A DNA stretch of 64,000 nt from Streptococcus phocae (GCF_001302265.1 NZ_LHQM01000010.1:1-64000); one strand, 5' to 3'. Numbered from the stretch's first letter, positions 48,755 through 59,510 are shown. The notes: generated from the sequence alone by a model not told the origin. Numbers and translations: made by a program.

Positions 48755-50029
48755 ATGAAAATTCACAAAAGGCATTTGCTAAATTATTCTATTTTATTGC
48801 CTTATCTTATTCTATCTGTTATCGGTTTAATTGTGGTGTATTCAACGACTAGTGTGAGTCTCATTCAAAATCATGCCAATCCGTTTTTGTCTGTTATGAA
48901 CCAAGGTGCTTTTTGGATGGTGAGTCTTGTAGCGATTGGTTTTATTTACAAGTTAAAACTTAACTTTTTGAAAAACTCACAAGTGCTGACGCTAGTCATG
49001 TTGGGAGAAATTGTGCTGCTGTTTATTGCACGATTTTTCACCGTAGCCACCAAGGGTGCCCACGGCTGGATTTTTATTGGAAAATTGAGTATTCAGCCTG
49101 CAGAATACCTCAAAATCATAATGGTCTGGTACTTGGCTTACACTTTTTCGAAGCGCCAAGAAAGCATTGCAACCTATGACTACCAAGCTTTGACACGAGG
49201 GATGTGGTGGCCTAGACAGTGGTCTGATTTAAAAGATTGGCGTGTTTATTCGTTAGTAATGGTGATGTTAGTGGCTATGCAGCCTGACTTGGGCAATGCC
49301 GCTATCATTGTTTTGACAGGGATTTTGATGTTTTCGATTAGCGGAATCGGCTATCGTTGGTTCTCAGCTATTTTGTTTTTGATTACAAGTTTATCCTCCC
49401 TATTTTTGGGCTCTATTGCACTGATAGGTGTTGAGAAAGTAGCTAAAGTGCCTGTTTTTGGATACGTTGCAAAACGCTTCAGTGCCTTTTTTAACCCCTT
49501 TCATGACCTTACGGATTCAGGGCATCAGTTAGCCAATTCGTATTATGCTATGAGTAATGGCGGTTGGTTTGGATTAGGCTTGGGAAATTCGATTGAAAAG
49601 CGGGGCTATCTTCCAGAAGCGCAGACTGACTTTGTTTTTTCGATTGTAATCGAAGAGTTGGGGATGATTGGAGCAGGCTTGATTTTAGCACTTGTCTTTT
49701 TCCTGATTTTAAGAATTATGAATGTTGGCATTAAAGCTAAAAATCCGTTTAATGCGATGATGGCATTAGGCGTTGGTGGGATGATGTTGATGCAAGTGTT
49801 CGTAAACATTGGGGGGATTTCAGGATTGATTCCATCAACAGGTGTTACCTTTCCTTTCCTATCTCAAGGAGGGAACAGTCTCTTGGTCTTGTCAGTAGCT
49901 ATTGGGTTTGTCTTAAATATTGATGCTAACGAGAAAAAACAAGATATTTTGAAAGAAGCAGAGCTTTCCTATCGAAAAGACGCTCGCAAAGAAGCGACTA
50001 ACGTGATTAATATCAATCAATTTCAATAA
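48755..50029 (+). CDS. ftsW: Cell division glycosyltransferase FtsW
   Basis: SEDS-family peptidoglycan polymerase working with a class B PBP at the septum. 424 residues, ten helices. SEDS signatures: AHGWIFIGKLSIQPAEYLKI, MQPDLGNAAI, and SNGGWFGLGLGNSIEKRGYLPEAQTDFVFSIVIEELG. AGGGGAAAC ribosome site. The C-terminal tail (KKQDILKEAELSYRK) is cytosolic. RodA is a close paralogue, but length and tail favour FtsW. Confidence 0.93.
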   Translation: MKIHKRHLLNYSILLPYLILSVIGLIVVYSTTSVSLIQNHANPFLSVMNQGAFWMVSLVAIGFIYKLKLNFLKNSQVLTLVMLGEIVLLFIARFFTVATKGAHGWIFIGKLSIQPAEYLKIIMVWYLAYTFSKRQESIATYDYQALTRGMWWPRQWSDLKDWRVYSLVMVMLVAMQPDLGNAAIIVLTGILMFSISGIGYRWFSAILFLITSLSSLFLGSIALIGVEKVAKVPVFGYVAKRFSAFFNPFHDLTDSGHQLANSYYAMSNGGWFGLGLGNSIEKRGYLPEAQTDFVFSIVIEELGMIGAGLILALVFFLILRIMNVGIKAKNPFNAMMALGVGGMMLMQVFVNIGGISGLIPSTGVTFPFLSQGGNSLLVLSVAIGFVLNIDANEKKQDILKEAELSYRKDARKEATNVININQFQ

Positions 50030-50031
50030 AC

Positions 50032-50052
50032 ATCTCCGAAAGGAGATTTTTT
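50032..50052 (+). terminator. Terminator of ftsW
   Basis: ATCTCC-GAAA-GGAGAT with GNRA tetraloop followed by T5. Confidence 0.8.
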
Positions 50053-50180
50053 GTATGCACACATACAAAATATTAATTGAAATTTTTGAGAGGTGTCTCA
50101 ACAAAAAATAGCATCTACGATTTGAAAACGCTTTACCAAAATCAGATGCTATTATATAATGGTTTTATGGAGGTTTTAGC

Positions 50181-50912
50181 ATGAAAAAAATATTAGCAAG
50201 TAGTCTCTTGGTAGTTGGTTTATTTGGCATGTCAACAGTAGCAGTTGAAGCAGGTGGACCAAAAGTAGCCTACACACAAGAAGGAATTACTGCTCTTTCA
50301 AATCAAGCATCGGTAACATTAATCACTGTCGAAGACATTCAAAAAAGTTTGGAAGGTCAAGAACCGATAACAGTGAGTTTTGATATTGATGATACGCTCT
50401 TGTTTAGTAGCCAATATTTTCAATACGGTAAAAACTATATGACACCAGGGTCTTCTGACTATCTTCATAAGCAAAAGTTCTGGGATTTTGTTGCTAAGCG
50501 AGGAGATAGAGACTCTATTCCTAAAGAATATGCCAAAAAGCTCATTGCCATGCACCAAAAACGTGGCGACAAGATTGTCTTTATCACAGGACGCACCAGA
50601 GGCTCAATGTACAAAAAAGGAGAAATTGATAAGACAGCTAAGACCTTAGCTAAAGATTTTTCTTTGGACAAGCCGATTGCTGTAAACTATACAGGCAGTA
50701 AAGCGATTAAACCTTATCGATATGACAAATCTTATTACATTAAGAAAAATGGCTCACGCATCCACTATGGTGATAGCGATGATGATATCCATGCTGCAAA
50801 AGAAGCTGGAGCAAGACCTGTTAGAATATTAAGAGCTCCAAATTCAACGAATTTACCACTGCCTCAAGCCGGAGGATATGGTGAAGAAGTTTTAGAAAAC
50901 TCTGCTTATTAA
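50181..50912 (+). CDS. Class B acid phosphatase (AphA-like), secreted
   Basis: A 243-residue secreted HAD phosphatase. Signal peptide (MKKILASSLLVVGLFG, cut near AEAGG at residues 24-25). Motifs: FDIDDTLLFSS (nucleophile Asp near 69), FITGRTRG, the Lys in YTGSKAIKPY, and HYGDSDDDI. Class B enzymes dephosphorylate nucleotides and other organic phosphates outside the cell. GGAGG ribosome site; lone gene between ftsW and tuf. Confidence 0.93.
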   Translation: MKKILASSLLVVGLFGMSTVAVEAGGPKVAYTQEGITALSNQASVTLITVEDIQKSLEGQEPITVSFDIDDTLLFSSQYFQYGKNYMTPGSSDYLHKQKFWDFVAKRGDRDSIPKEYAKKLIAMHQKRGDKIVFITGRTRGSMYKKGEIDKTAKTLAKDFSLDKPIAVNYTGSKAIKPYRYDKSYYIKKNGSRIHYGDSDDDIHAAKEAGARPVRILRAPNSTNLPLPQAGGYGEEVLENSAY

Positions 50913-50952
50913 TAGGCATTTTAGAGACCATTTTAAAACAAATAGCCCACAG

Positions 50953-50987
50953 GTAGCCTCTTTCACTCGAGATGTGAAAGAGGCTAC
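50953..50987. other. Perfect 14-bp hairpin of unknown role
   Basis: GTAGCCTCTTTCAC / GTGAAAGAGGCTAC with a 7-nt loop TCGAGAT. No T-run follows, so it is not a standard terminator; it may be a processing site, anti-terminator or a protein-binding inverted repeat. Confidence 0.6.
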
Positions 50988-51075
50988 TCGTCTGTCTGAG
51001 AGAGTTTTATGTTGGAAAATGACAAGAACTTAGGTGTCTTCTCAAAATAAGACATCTGTCAAGAACATAAAATGC

Positions 51076-51103
51076 TTGCATTATCCTTAGAATTTGCTAC
51101 AAT
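51076..51103 (+). promoter_or_regulatory. Promoter of tuf
   Basis: TTGCAT (51076-51081), 16-nt spacer, extended -10 TGCTACAAT (-10 hexamer 51098-51103). Leads directly to a hairpin leader. Confidence 0.8.
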
Positions 51104-51116
51104 AGTAAGGTAAAGT

Positions 51117-51139
51117 TAGACTGTATTGCCTACAGTCTA
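51117..51139 (+). other. 5' UTR hairpin of tuf
   Basis: TAGACTGTA-TTGCC-TACAGTCTA: a perfect 9-bp stem with a 5-nt loop about 7 nt past the expected transcription start, 37 bp before the tuf ATG. May protect the highly used mRNA at its 5' end. Confidence 0.6.
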
Positions 51140-51175
51140 TCTATAAAATATATTTTATTGGAGGCTTTTCCCAAA

Positions 51176-52372
<1,197 letters not shown>

Positions 52373-52424
52373 TTTTAATTAAGTTCCCAGAATAACAATT
52401 AAAGTCAGACAACTAAAATTGTGA

Positions 52425-52453
52425 AGAGTCCCCTTTAAGGGGACTCTTTTTTG
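52425..52453 (+). terminator. Terminator of tuf
   Basis: AGAGTCCCC / GGGGACTCT with T-run, 53 bp after tuf. Confidence 0.85.
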
Positions 52454-52622
52454 ATATTAAATGATAATCATCTTAGTCGTTAGGAGGTTTAGTTGATTAA
52501 AGCGTTTTCAGAAAAATGGACACTTCTTGTGAAAATATTCCTGAAATGCCGTCAATTTCTTTTAATAAGATTTAAAATGTGCTAAAATAGTAGTTGTAAA
52601 TAAGAAAGAAGAGGTATGTGAA

Positions 52623-53381
52623 ATGTCACGTAAACCAATTATTGCCGGTAACTGGAAAATGAACAAAAACCCTCAAGAAGCAAAAGCTTTTGTTGAGGCA
52701 GTAGCAAGCAAATTACCTTCAAATGATCTTGTTGATGTTGCAGTAGCAGCACCAGCAGTTGATTTGGTAACAGCTATTGAAGCTGCAAAAGGTTCAGAAT
52801 TGAAAGTTGCTGCTCAAAACTGTTATTTTGAAAATTCAGGTGCCTTTACTGGAGAAACATCTCCAAAAGTTTTAGCTGAAATGGGAACAGATTATGTCGT
52901 TATTGGTCACTCAGAACGTCGTGATTACTTCCACGAAACAGACGAAGACATTAACAAAAAAGCAAAAGCAATTTTTGCAAATGGTTTAACACCAATTATT
53001 TGTTGTGGTGAGTCTCTTGAAACTTATGAAGCTGGCAAGGCTGTAGAATTTGTTGGCGCTCAAGTTTCAGCTGCTCTTGCTGGATTATCAGCTGAGCAAG
53101 TTGCATCACTTGTTTTAGCATATGAGCCAATTTGGGCTATCGGAACTGGTAAATCAGCTACTCAAGATGACGCACAAAACATGTGTAAAGCTGTTCGTGA
53201 CGTTGTTGCTGCTGATTTTGGTCAAGAAGTTGCCGATAAAGTACGTGTACAATACGGTGGTTCTGTAAAACCTGAGAACGTTAATGCTTACATGGCTTGT
53301 CCAGACGTTGATGGTGCTCTTGTTGGTGGTGCTTCTCTAGAAGCAGAAAGCTTCCTTGCTTTATTAGACTTTGTGAAATAA
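52623..53381 (+). CDS. tpiA: Triosephosphate isomerase
   Basis: Glycolytic interconversion of dihydroxyacetone phosphate and glyceraldehyde 3-phosphate. 252 residues; active-site Lys12 in NWKMN, catalytic His in IGHSERR, Glu in [11 protein letters not shown], phosphate loop YGGSVKPEN and [18 protein letters not shown] ribosome site. Confidence 0.98.
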   Translation: MSRKPIIAGNWKMNKNPQEAKAFVEAVASKLPSNDLVDVAVAAPAVDLVTAIEAAKGSELKVAAQNCYFENSGAFTGETSPKVLAEMGTDYVVIGHSERRDYFHETDEDINKKAKAIFANGLTPIICCGESLETYEAGKAVEFVGAQVSAALAGLSAEQVASLVLAYEPIWAIGTGKSATQDDAQNMCKAVRDVVAADFGQEVADKVRVQYGGSVKPENVNAYMACPDVDGALVGGASLEAESFLALLDFVK

Positions 53382-53408
53382 GCTCCGTTTAACAAACTAT
53401 CTTTTTTG

Positions 53409-53444
53409 AAACACGCTTAGCCATTGGCTAAGCGTGTTTTTTTT
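53409..53444 (+). terminator. Terminator of tpiA
   Basis: AACACGCTTAGCC / GGCTAAGCGTGTT then T8. Confidence 0.85.
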
Positions 53445-53460
53445 GTGCTTTAAAGCTATC

Positions 53461-53497
53461 AAAAAAGCCCCAAGCGTTGACTGCTAACGCTGAGGCT
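53461..53497 (-). terminator. Terminator of lctO
   Basis: On the minus strand AGCCTCAGCGTT / AACGCTTGGGGCT with T6, just after the lctO stop. Confidence 0.75.
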
Positions 53498-53506
53498 ATG
53501 ATATTT

Positions 53507-54643
53507 TTATGCTTTAGTTGCTAAGGAATCATTAATCGGATTTTGTCGAATTAATGGTGCTTGTTTGATTTCTTCGATGGTTTGAGTGCCAGCTAATTGC
53601 ATGACAATTTTTAACTCTTTATTTAGGTGTTCAACAACACTTTGAGTACCTTTTGCCCCACCTAGTGCTAGTCCGTATAAAATAGGTCGGCCAATAGCAA
53701 TAATGTCAGCACCGTTTGCCAATGCCTTGAAGACATGAGAACCACGACGAACACCACTATCAAAGACCACAGGGACACGTTTATTTACCTTATCAGCGAT
53801 TGCTCTTAAGACATCAAAGGATGCTGGACCACCATTCAGTTGACGGCCACCATGATTTGATACCCAAATGCCCGCAGCGCCAGCTTGAATAGCTATTTCA
53901 GCGTCTTCAGGACTTTGAATGCCTTTGACAAACACAGGAAGTCCTGTGTAATCAGCTACTTTTTTGACATCTTCTGGTAAAATCACCTGGGCTGCTGCGG
54001 CATAAATCGCTGCAATGCCCTGCCCTTGGCTATCACCAGCGGCTACTTTTTCCAAATTCCCCATTGGAATCGGGAATTGGAAGTTGTTAACAATATCAGC
54101 TTCTCTATAGCCACCGAGCATAGAGTCAACAGTCATAACGATTGCCTTAACGCCAGATTTGACAGCTTCGTCCAACCAAGCTTTGTTGATGTTCCAGTCT
54201 TTACTCATGTAAAGTTGGAAGAATTGTGGTGCTCCTTGACCTGCTTGTGCAATATCAGCAATGGTAGCATTACCATAAGTGCTTTGACTCATGATGGTGC
54301 CGGCAGCAGCCATGCCTTCAGCAGTAGCTAATTCGCCTCGAGCGTGAGCTAGTCCTTGGGCAGCAGTAGGAGCTGAGATAATTGGCATTGACAGTGGAAT
54401 ATCCAATAATGTGGTTTCTGTTGAAGGTGACGAAACAGATGTCAAAACACGGGGAATAATTTGAACGTGATCAAACGCTTTGGTATTTTCCTGTAGTGTC
54501 CATTCGTACTCAGAGCCTTCAGTGATGTAGCCAAATCCACCAGTTGGGATAATTTCCTTGGCCTTCTCTTCTAAGCTAGGAAGGTTAAGGATTGCTAGTG
54601 ATTCTTCGCGATCAGATTGTTTGTAGCCATTAGTAATTGTCAT
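53507..54643 (-). CDS. lctO: L-lactate oxidase
   Basis: FMN enzyme that oxidises lactate to pyruvate with H2O2 release. 378 residues. FMN/active-site motifs: PIISAPTAAQGLAH, FFQLYMSKDWN, TVDSMLGGYREAD, FVKGIQSPEDAEIA, WVSNHGGRQL (catalytic His), and FDSGVRRGSHVFKA. AAGGAGAA site before the start. A peroxide source in streptococci; expressed in aerobic growth. Confidence 0.95.
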   Translation of the reverse strand: MTITNGYKQSDREESLAILNLPSLEEKAKEIIPTGGFGYITEGSEYEWTLQENTKAFDHVQIIPRVLTSVSSPSTETTLLDIPLSMPIISAPTAAQGLAHARGELATAEGMAAAGTIMSQSTYGNATIADIAQAGQGAPQFFQLYMSKDWNINKAWLDEAVKSGVKAIVMTVDSMLGGYREADIVNNFQFPIPMGNLEKVAAGDSQGQGIAAIYAAAAQVILPEDVKKVADYTGLPVFVKGIQSPEDAEIAIQAGAAGIWVSNHGGRQLNGGPASFDVLRAIADKVNKRVPVVFDSGVRRGSHVFKALANGADIIAIGRPILYGLALGGAKGTQSVVEHLNKELKIVMQLAGTQTIEEIKQAPLIRQNPINDSLATKA

Positions 54644-54733
54644 AAGAATTCTCCTTTGAAAGCAAATACAAATTAGGAAGGTTTACAAGAATATAATATT
54701 ACTAATTAGTATCAATGTCAACAGAAAAGCTTC

Positions 54734-54781
54734 ATAAAAAAAGTAACAGGTATTTAGCTTTGAATAGCTAAATACCTGTTA
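54734..54781 (-). terminator. Terminator of the HAD-murM-murN unit
   Basis: TAACAGGTATTTAGCT / AGCTAAATACCTGTTA, loop TTGAAT; T7 on the minus strand. Sixteen bases downstream of the murN stop. Confidence 0.85.
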
Positions 54782-54796
54782 TTGGGTAGGACTGGG

Positions 54797-56029
54797 CTAA
54801 TAGCGACCGAGTAATTTTTTAGTTCCTTCGATGAGCTTGTATTTAAGAGGATTGGGATGGTAAGTGAAGGTGCCACAAAGGCGTTCGATATGGCCGTTGA
54901 AATTTTGCTTAAAGCCTAGAACCCCATCAGAACCATCAAAGAAGCCAGAAATTCCCAAAAGGTTGTATCTGGTTATGCCACGTTTGATGGCTTCAGTCAT
55001 GATATGCTCTTGCAATACCGCAGGGGCATAAAATTTATTAAACTCGACATAAGAACCGCTAAAGAAATACACCACTTCTTGTGGAGTGAAAATAAACAGA
55101 GAGCCAGCGAGAATGACATCTTGGTCATTATACTTTTCAATAAAGGTCCTTGCTTCTTTTTTTCGGACTTCAAAGGTTTGATATTGACTTGAAAATTCTT
55201 TGAGTTGATTTTTTTTCTTTTCTGAATTTGGGTTACGAATTACGTCAGCTTCTAGCTTATCTAATTTCTGTTTCAGTTGATTTTGGTCTTTTTCCAAATT
55301 CGCATAATAATCTTTAAAGTTTAGCGTAGCGACTAAAAATGTTGCTTGTTCTTTAAAGCTATCAAATAAATATTCGTAATATTCGAGCGGTTTATCGTCA
55401 TAGTTGCGACGCTCAGAGGTAGAAGCAGTTACTTTTTTGAATAAATTAAGCTCATCTCGGTTGAGAGCCTTTATCTTGATGCCAAAGGTATTGGCTTTTT
55501 TAACTAAGGCTTTTCCTTTTTTGCTAAAAGAAGCTAATAAATTTGACTCGGTAATCCCAGTTAAGTCTTTGACGTAAATCCAATCGTATTCACCAAAGCC
55601 TGACTTAGGCTTTGTGTGCTGGAAGCCTAGTTCTTTGAAGAGGTTAATCAGAGTGTCATCTGCTAAACTTTCTTGATTGCCGTGGTCATCCAAACGATCA
55701 AAGTTGGTGTAGGGTTTAACCACAAGCTCGATGGCTTTTGCTTTTTTGGCATAGGCTTTTAAAGCTGTTAAAAAAGGGGAAAGATATACTGGATTATGGT
55801 AGATGGGACCGTAGTGAATAGCACAATGTTTTCCACCAAAAACAGGTGCACTAAAAAGAAGTGCAGCAACCTGTAATTGTCCTTGATCATCTTGGTAGCC
55901 TAACAATTCTGTTTGGTAACCTCTTTTTGTTAACAACTCACTCATGCTTGATGATTGTTCAAAATAACGTCGCTCAATAGTTTGCGCAAATGCATCAAAC
56001 TCTTGTTGATTCAGTGTTACAAAACCCAT
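54797..56029 (-). CDS. murN: Peptidoglycan cross-bridge aminoacyltransferase MurN (FemAB family)
   Basis: Adds the second amino acid (likely Ala) to the lysine of lipid II from aminoacyl-tRNA. 410 residues; FemABX GNAT fold with a coiled coil (about 240-290, NQLKQKLDKLEADV). End motif LLGISGFFDGSDGVLGFKQNFNGH. Start overlaps murM's stop. Sites: LTGITESNLLASFSKKGKA. Assignment as MurN (second step) by order, as in S. pneumoniae murMN. Confidence 0.88.
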   Translation of the reverse strand: MGFVTLNQQEFDAFAQTIERRYFEQSSSMSELLTKRGYQTELLGYQDDQGQLQVAALLFSAPVFGGKHCAIHYGPIYHNPVYLSPFLTALKAYAKKAKAIELVVKPYTNFDRLDDHGNQESLADDTLINLFKELGFQHTKPKSGFGEYDWIYVKDLTGITESNLLASFSKKGKALVKKANTFGIKIKALNRDELNLFKKVTASTSERRNYDDKPLEYYEYLFDSFKEQATFLVATLNFKDYYANLEKDQNQLKQKLDKLEADVIRNPNSEKKKNQLKEFSSQYQTFEVRKKEARTFIEKYNDQDVILAGSLFIFTPQEVVYFFSGSYVEFNKFYAPAVLQEHIMTEAIKRGITRYNLLGISGFFDGSDGVLGFKQNFNGHIERLCGTFTYHPNPLKYKLIEGTKKLLGRY

Positions 56030-57243
56030 TAGTGTTTGTTCCTCATCTCTTTTCTTAAGTTATACATCCAAATAGCACCTTTAGATAAAATCCCTGTTGG
56101 AATATTAAATTCACCAGCAAATTCTTCAATGGTAGGATTTAATCGAGCTTTAAAATGGTATAGTCCACCATCGAGCTGATTTTCTATGCCCCCAAGGTTA
56201 TGCCACCGAGACCCTCTTTCAAATGCTTCTTTAGCGGTATGATACCAAGTGAATATAGAGGCTTGGTAGGGGCTAAAGGTTTCATCCATGCCAGCGTATA
56301 AGTTCTCAGAGGTGTCACCAAACATCAAGGTTAGAGTTGCAGCGAGAGGGACATCTTCTTTGCCCTGAGAGAGTACTTCCTCTAAAAAAGCACGTTCTGT
56401 TTGAATTCGTTCAATGGTTTTTTGGTTAGTTGTCACCTTGCTTTGTCTAGTTGTGCTAGTAAAAGTACTTTGTTCAGCCAAGCTTTTGTCGAGTTGGTGA
56501 CGCAGTTCTTGCAAACGGTTAGGAATGTTTAGTCTAGCCATGGTGATATAAGCGTGATTACCATAAGTAGTCATGAGCTTTTCGTAGTACTCTCTGCCCC
56601 GCAAGTGAATCTCTTTGCGATTTTCAGTTTTTTTCATCAACTCAGCAAAATCGTCTAGCAATTCAGTTGAGCCGATACAGCTGTTAACCCCTTTGTTGGT
56701 AGCTGTTCGGATGGCTTGCTTTGTTTTTTTGGATAAGTTGGCAAGGTCGAAATCCTTAGCATAGATATTGGCTTGTAGCCTTGGTTGGATGGTTTGTTCT
56801 AGCTTGGTTGTTCGGTTTGACCAGTCAACCCCTAATGATTTCAAGTAAGCAATGAGTGATAAGGTCTCTTCGTTATCGTCAACATCTTGATCAATTGAGC
56901 GTTGTTGTAGGAATAGCGAAGGGTCACACTTGACAAAGACTGCTCCTTTTGACTTGCCAAATGCCTGCAAGCTTTTAATCACAAATTGAAGCAATTCACG
57001 ATCGGTGTAATCCATAATAGGACCTCGTGGGATATAAATCATCGTTCGACCAAGAGGAAGAGGCCTGATGAGACAAGCAGCAGACGCGACTTGTTCGCCA
57101 TCTTGATAAAAACCAATTAGTTCTTGCTTCCAATTATCTTTGATGGATGCCCAGTCGGAGCTTTGCAAGAGGTTAGCTTGTGGATGGTTTAGGACAAAAG
57201 TGTCATGTTCTTTGGCAGAAATGCCTATCTTGTATGTATACAT
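56029..57243 (-). CDS. murM: Peptidoglycan cross-bridge aminoacyltransferase MurM (FemAB family)
   Basis: Adds the first cross-bridge residue (Ser or Ala) to lipid II. 404 residues; FemABX motifs TMIYIPRGPIMDY (near residue 77), LSKKTKQAIRTATNKG, a coiled-coil arm, and HNLGGIENQLDGGLYHFKARLNP near the end. ATG at 57243 shares its A with the stop of the Cof gene. It affects cell-wall branching and beta-lactam tolerance in related streptococci. Confidence 0.88.
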   Translation of the reverse strand: MYTYKIGISAKEHDTFVLNHPQANLLQSSDWASIKDNWKQELIGFYQDGEQVASAACLIRPLPLGRTMIYIPRGPIMDYTDRELLQFVIKSLQAFGKSKGAVFVKCDPSLFLQQRSIDQDVDDNEETLSLIAYLKSLGVDWSNRTTKLEQTIQPRLQANIYAKDFDLANLSKKTKQAIRTATNKGVNSCIGSTELLDDFAELMKKTENRKEIHLRGREYYEKLMTTYGNHAYITMARLNIPNRLQELRHQLDKSLAEQSTFTSTTRQSKVTTNQKTIERIQTERAFLEEVLSQGKEDVPLAATLTLMFGDTSENLYAGMDETFSPYQASIFTWYHTAKEAFERGSRWHNLGGIENQLDGGLYHFKARLNPTIEEFAGEFNIPTGILSKGAIWMYNLRKEMRNKH

Positions 57244-58052
57244 TAATCTAGCACCCACTCTCTTATGGCGTGCGCCACGCCACTTTCATTGTTGGATTTT
57301 GTGATGTGCTTGGCGATTTTTTTCAGAGTAGGGACACCATTTGCCATCACTACAGGACTGCCGACAACCTCAAGCATGGCTCTGTCATTTTCGGCATCTC
57401 CAATGGCCATTGTTTGGGACAGGTCTAATCCGAGCTTTTGAGCGAGGTGTTTGATAGCTTGGCCCTTGCTAACGGTTTTAGGGAGAAATTCTAAATAAAA
57501 AGGTGTTGATTTGACAATGGTGTATTTGTCGTGGAAGGATTGAGGGATGGCTGAAATAGCTTGGTCAAGCAACTCAGGCTCATCAATCATCATCATTTTC
57601 ACAATTTCTTTGTCAGCCATTTCTTCTGGTGTGCGGTAAAAAATAGGCATGTTCACCAATGTTGATTCGTGAACCGTGTATTTACCGATATCACGATTGG
57701 CTGTAAAAATGCCCTCTTTAGTGATGGCGTGCATGTGAACTCCCAGTTTGCGGCTCAAAAATTCAGTTTCCAAATAATCATCGTAGGTCATTAGTTCTTT
57801 GACGATTTCTTGGCCAGTAGCCGCATCTTGGACCAAGCCTCCGTTGAAGGTGATGACAAAATCCCCTTCTTGGTTTAGTTTTAGTTCTTCTAATAATGGG
57901 GTTACCCCAGCAATTGGTCGACCTGTGGCAATAACAACATGGACGCCTTGTGCCTTGGCTTGCTGAATGGCTTGGAAGACATCGTCTGTAATGCGACGGT
58001 CGTCTGTGATTAAGGTGCCATCAATATCGATGGCAACAAGTTTGATTGACAT
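57243..58052 (-). CDS. Cof-type HAD phosphatase
   Basis: A 269-residue HAD IIB protein: motif I AIDIDGTLITDDRR, motif II VIATGRPIAG, Lys near SKGQAIKHLAQKLG, motif IV IGDAENDRAML. Heads the murM-murN unit (stop overlaps murM ATG). Likely dephosphorylates a sugar phosphate or flavin-type substrate. AAGGAGAA ribosome site at the start. Confidence 0.9.
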   Translation of the reverse strand: MSIKLVAIDIDGTLITDDRRITDDVFQAIQQAKAQGVHVVIATGRPIAGVTPLLEELKLNQEGDFVITFNGGLVQDAATGQEIVKELMTYDDYLETEFLSRKLGVHMHAITKEGIFTANRDIGKYTVHESTLVNMPIFYRTPEEMADKEIVKMMMIDEPELLDQAISAIPQSFHDKYTIVKSTPFYLEFLPKTVSKGQAIKHLAQKLGLDLSQTMAIGDAENDRAMLEVVGSPVVMANGVPTLKKIAKHITKSNNESGVAHAIREWVLD

Positions 58053-58193
58053 GAAATTCTCCTTAGTGTTTTCCTCGAAGTGGTCTTAATACATTTCTAT
58101 CCTACTATCTTACTAAAATTAGATTTATTTGTCATGAAATCAAGCGTATCAGGCTTTATTAAACAATTTAGTGAGGTAAGGTAATAAGAAAGT

Positions 58194-59495
58194 TTATTTG
58201 TGTTGTTTAAAATGCCCATTTGACAAGTAACTCAAAAATGTTTCCTTATCAGATGCAAATAGGTCATCGGGTTCTAGCATTTCTTTTGGAAAATAAAAGC
58301 GCCTGTCTCCGTAACTGGTTCCTGTGATAGCTTGGACAAGAGGTGATAGTTGAGATAACTCAGCACGGCTCCCATCTTTTTGAATGATTTCAATTTGTGT
58401 TCGTGGATTTTCCAACTCAGGTCTGTAAATGTCATAAGGAAGGTCGAAGTTGACATGGATACCTGTGTAGTAGTCAGGGTCAAAGCCGACCGACTCCACT
58501 AGTTTTCTGAGCTGATTTAACTGTTCTTTGCTGTCAGAGTCAAAGGTGACAGATTTCAATATTTTGCGATTGATAAAACGGCTAGCCAAATCTGATAAGA
58601 TGGCATCTTCGCTTGTCATCCATTGTTGAAAGTAGCTATTTAAGACACCGTCATCTAGGGCTAAGTAATCATTGAGCTCCGCTGTTTGTTCAAAAAAAGG
58701 AATGAGCCCAGGAGCTGTTTTTTGGAAATAGCCCTGAGAAGTGGCGTAGCATGTTTTGGCTCTTTTTAGCAAATTCTGCAAAATTAATTCAACACCGCGA
58801 CTAGCTGGGTGAAAATACACTTGCATGTACATTTGAAAACGGCTGACGATATAGTCTTCGACAGCATGCATGCCGCTTTGATCAAAAACGATGCCGTTTT
58901 CGACGGGACGAATAACTCGCAAAATACGCATTAAATCAAACTGACCGTAGCTAGCAGCAGAAAAGTAAGAATCTCGAAGCAAATAGTCCATACGGTCACA
59001 ATCAATTTGGCTAGAGATTAATTGAACCACCTGCTTGTTAGGATAGGTATGGTTGATGACGCTAGCTACCTTGTCAGGAAAATCCGGAGCATAGCGTGTT
59101 AACAGGGCATTGATTTCTGTTTCAGTATTGGTGATAATGTCTTGTGTGAAAGCTTCATGATCAGTTTGAAACAAGGTCTCAAAGGTATGCGAATAAGCCC
59201 CATGACCAATGTCATGAAGCAAGGCTGCCACCATAGTGATCAAACTTTCTTTTTTGTCCCAGATTGTTGGGTAGTTTTTTTCAAAAATTTCGGTAACGCG
59301 ACGTGCAATTTCATAAACACCAAGGCAATGCGAAAAACGACTATGTTCTGCTCCGTGAAAGGTAAAAGCAGTGGTTGGGACTTGCTTGATTCGGCGGAGA
59401 CGCTGAAATTCTTTGGTGTTGATGAGGTCATAAATCAATTGATGATTGACGTGGATATAATTGTGAACGGGGTCACGAAATACTTTTTCATTCAT
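58194..59495 (-). CDS. HD domain phosphohydrolase (YwfO-like)
   Basis: A 433-residue HD-domain protein with FRDPVHNYIHV, HSRFSHCLGVYEIA (metal His), and ALLHDIGHGAYSHTFE. Related to dNTP triphosphohydrolases and SAMHD-type enzymes; YwfO of Bacillus is in this family. Start MNEKVFRDP at 59495 follows an extended -10 by 6 nt with no ribosome site. Substrate (deoxynucleotide) is inference. Confidence 0.9.
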   Translation of the reverse strand: MNEKVFRDPVHNYIHVNHQLIYDLINTKEFQRLRRIKQVPTTAFTFHGAEHSRFSHCLGVYEIARRVTEIFEKNYPTIWDKKESLITMVAALLHDIGHGAYSHTFETLFQTDHEAFTQDIITNTETEINALLTRYAPDFPDKVASVINHTYPNKQVVQLISSQIDCDRMDYLLRDSYFSAASYGQFDLMRILRVIRPVENGIVFDQSGMHAVEDYIVSRFQMYMQVYFHPASRGVELILQNLLKRAKTCYATSQGYFQKTAPGLIPFFEQTAELNDYLALDDGVLNSYFQQWMTSEDAILSDLASRFINRKILKSVTFDSDSKEQLNQLRKLVESVGFDPDYYTGIHVNFDLPYDIYRPELENPRTQIEIIQKDGSRAELSQLSPLVQAITGTSYGDRRFYFPKEMLEPDDLFASDKETFLSYLSNGHFKQHK

Positions 59496-59501
59496 GCTTA
59501 T

Positions 59502-59510
59502 ATTATACCA
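59502..59510 (-). promoter_or_regulatory. Extended -10 promoter of HD gene, leaderless
   Basis: TGGTATAAT on the minus strand ends 6 nt before the HD-protein ATG with no Shine-Dalgarno, so transcription should start at the start codon. Confidence 0.65.
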
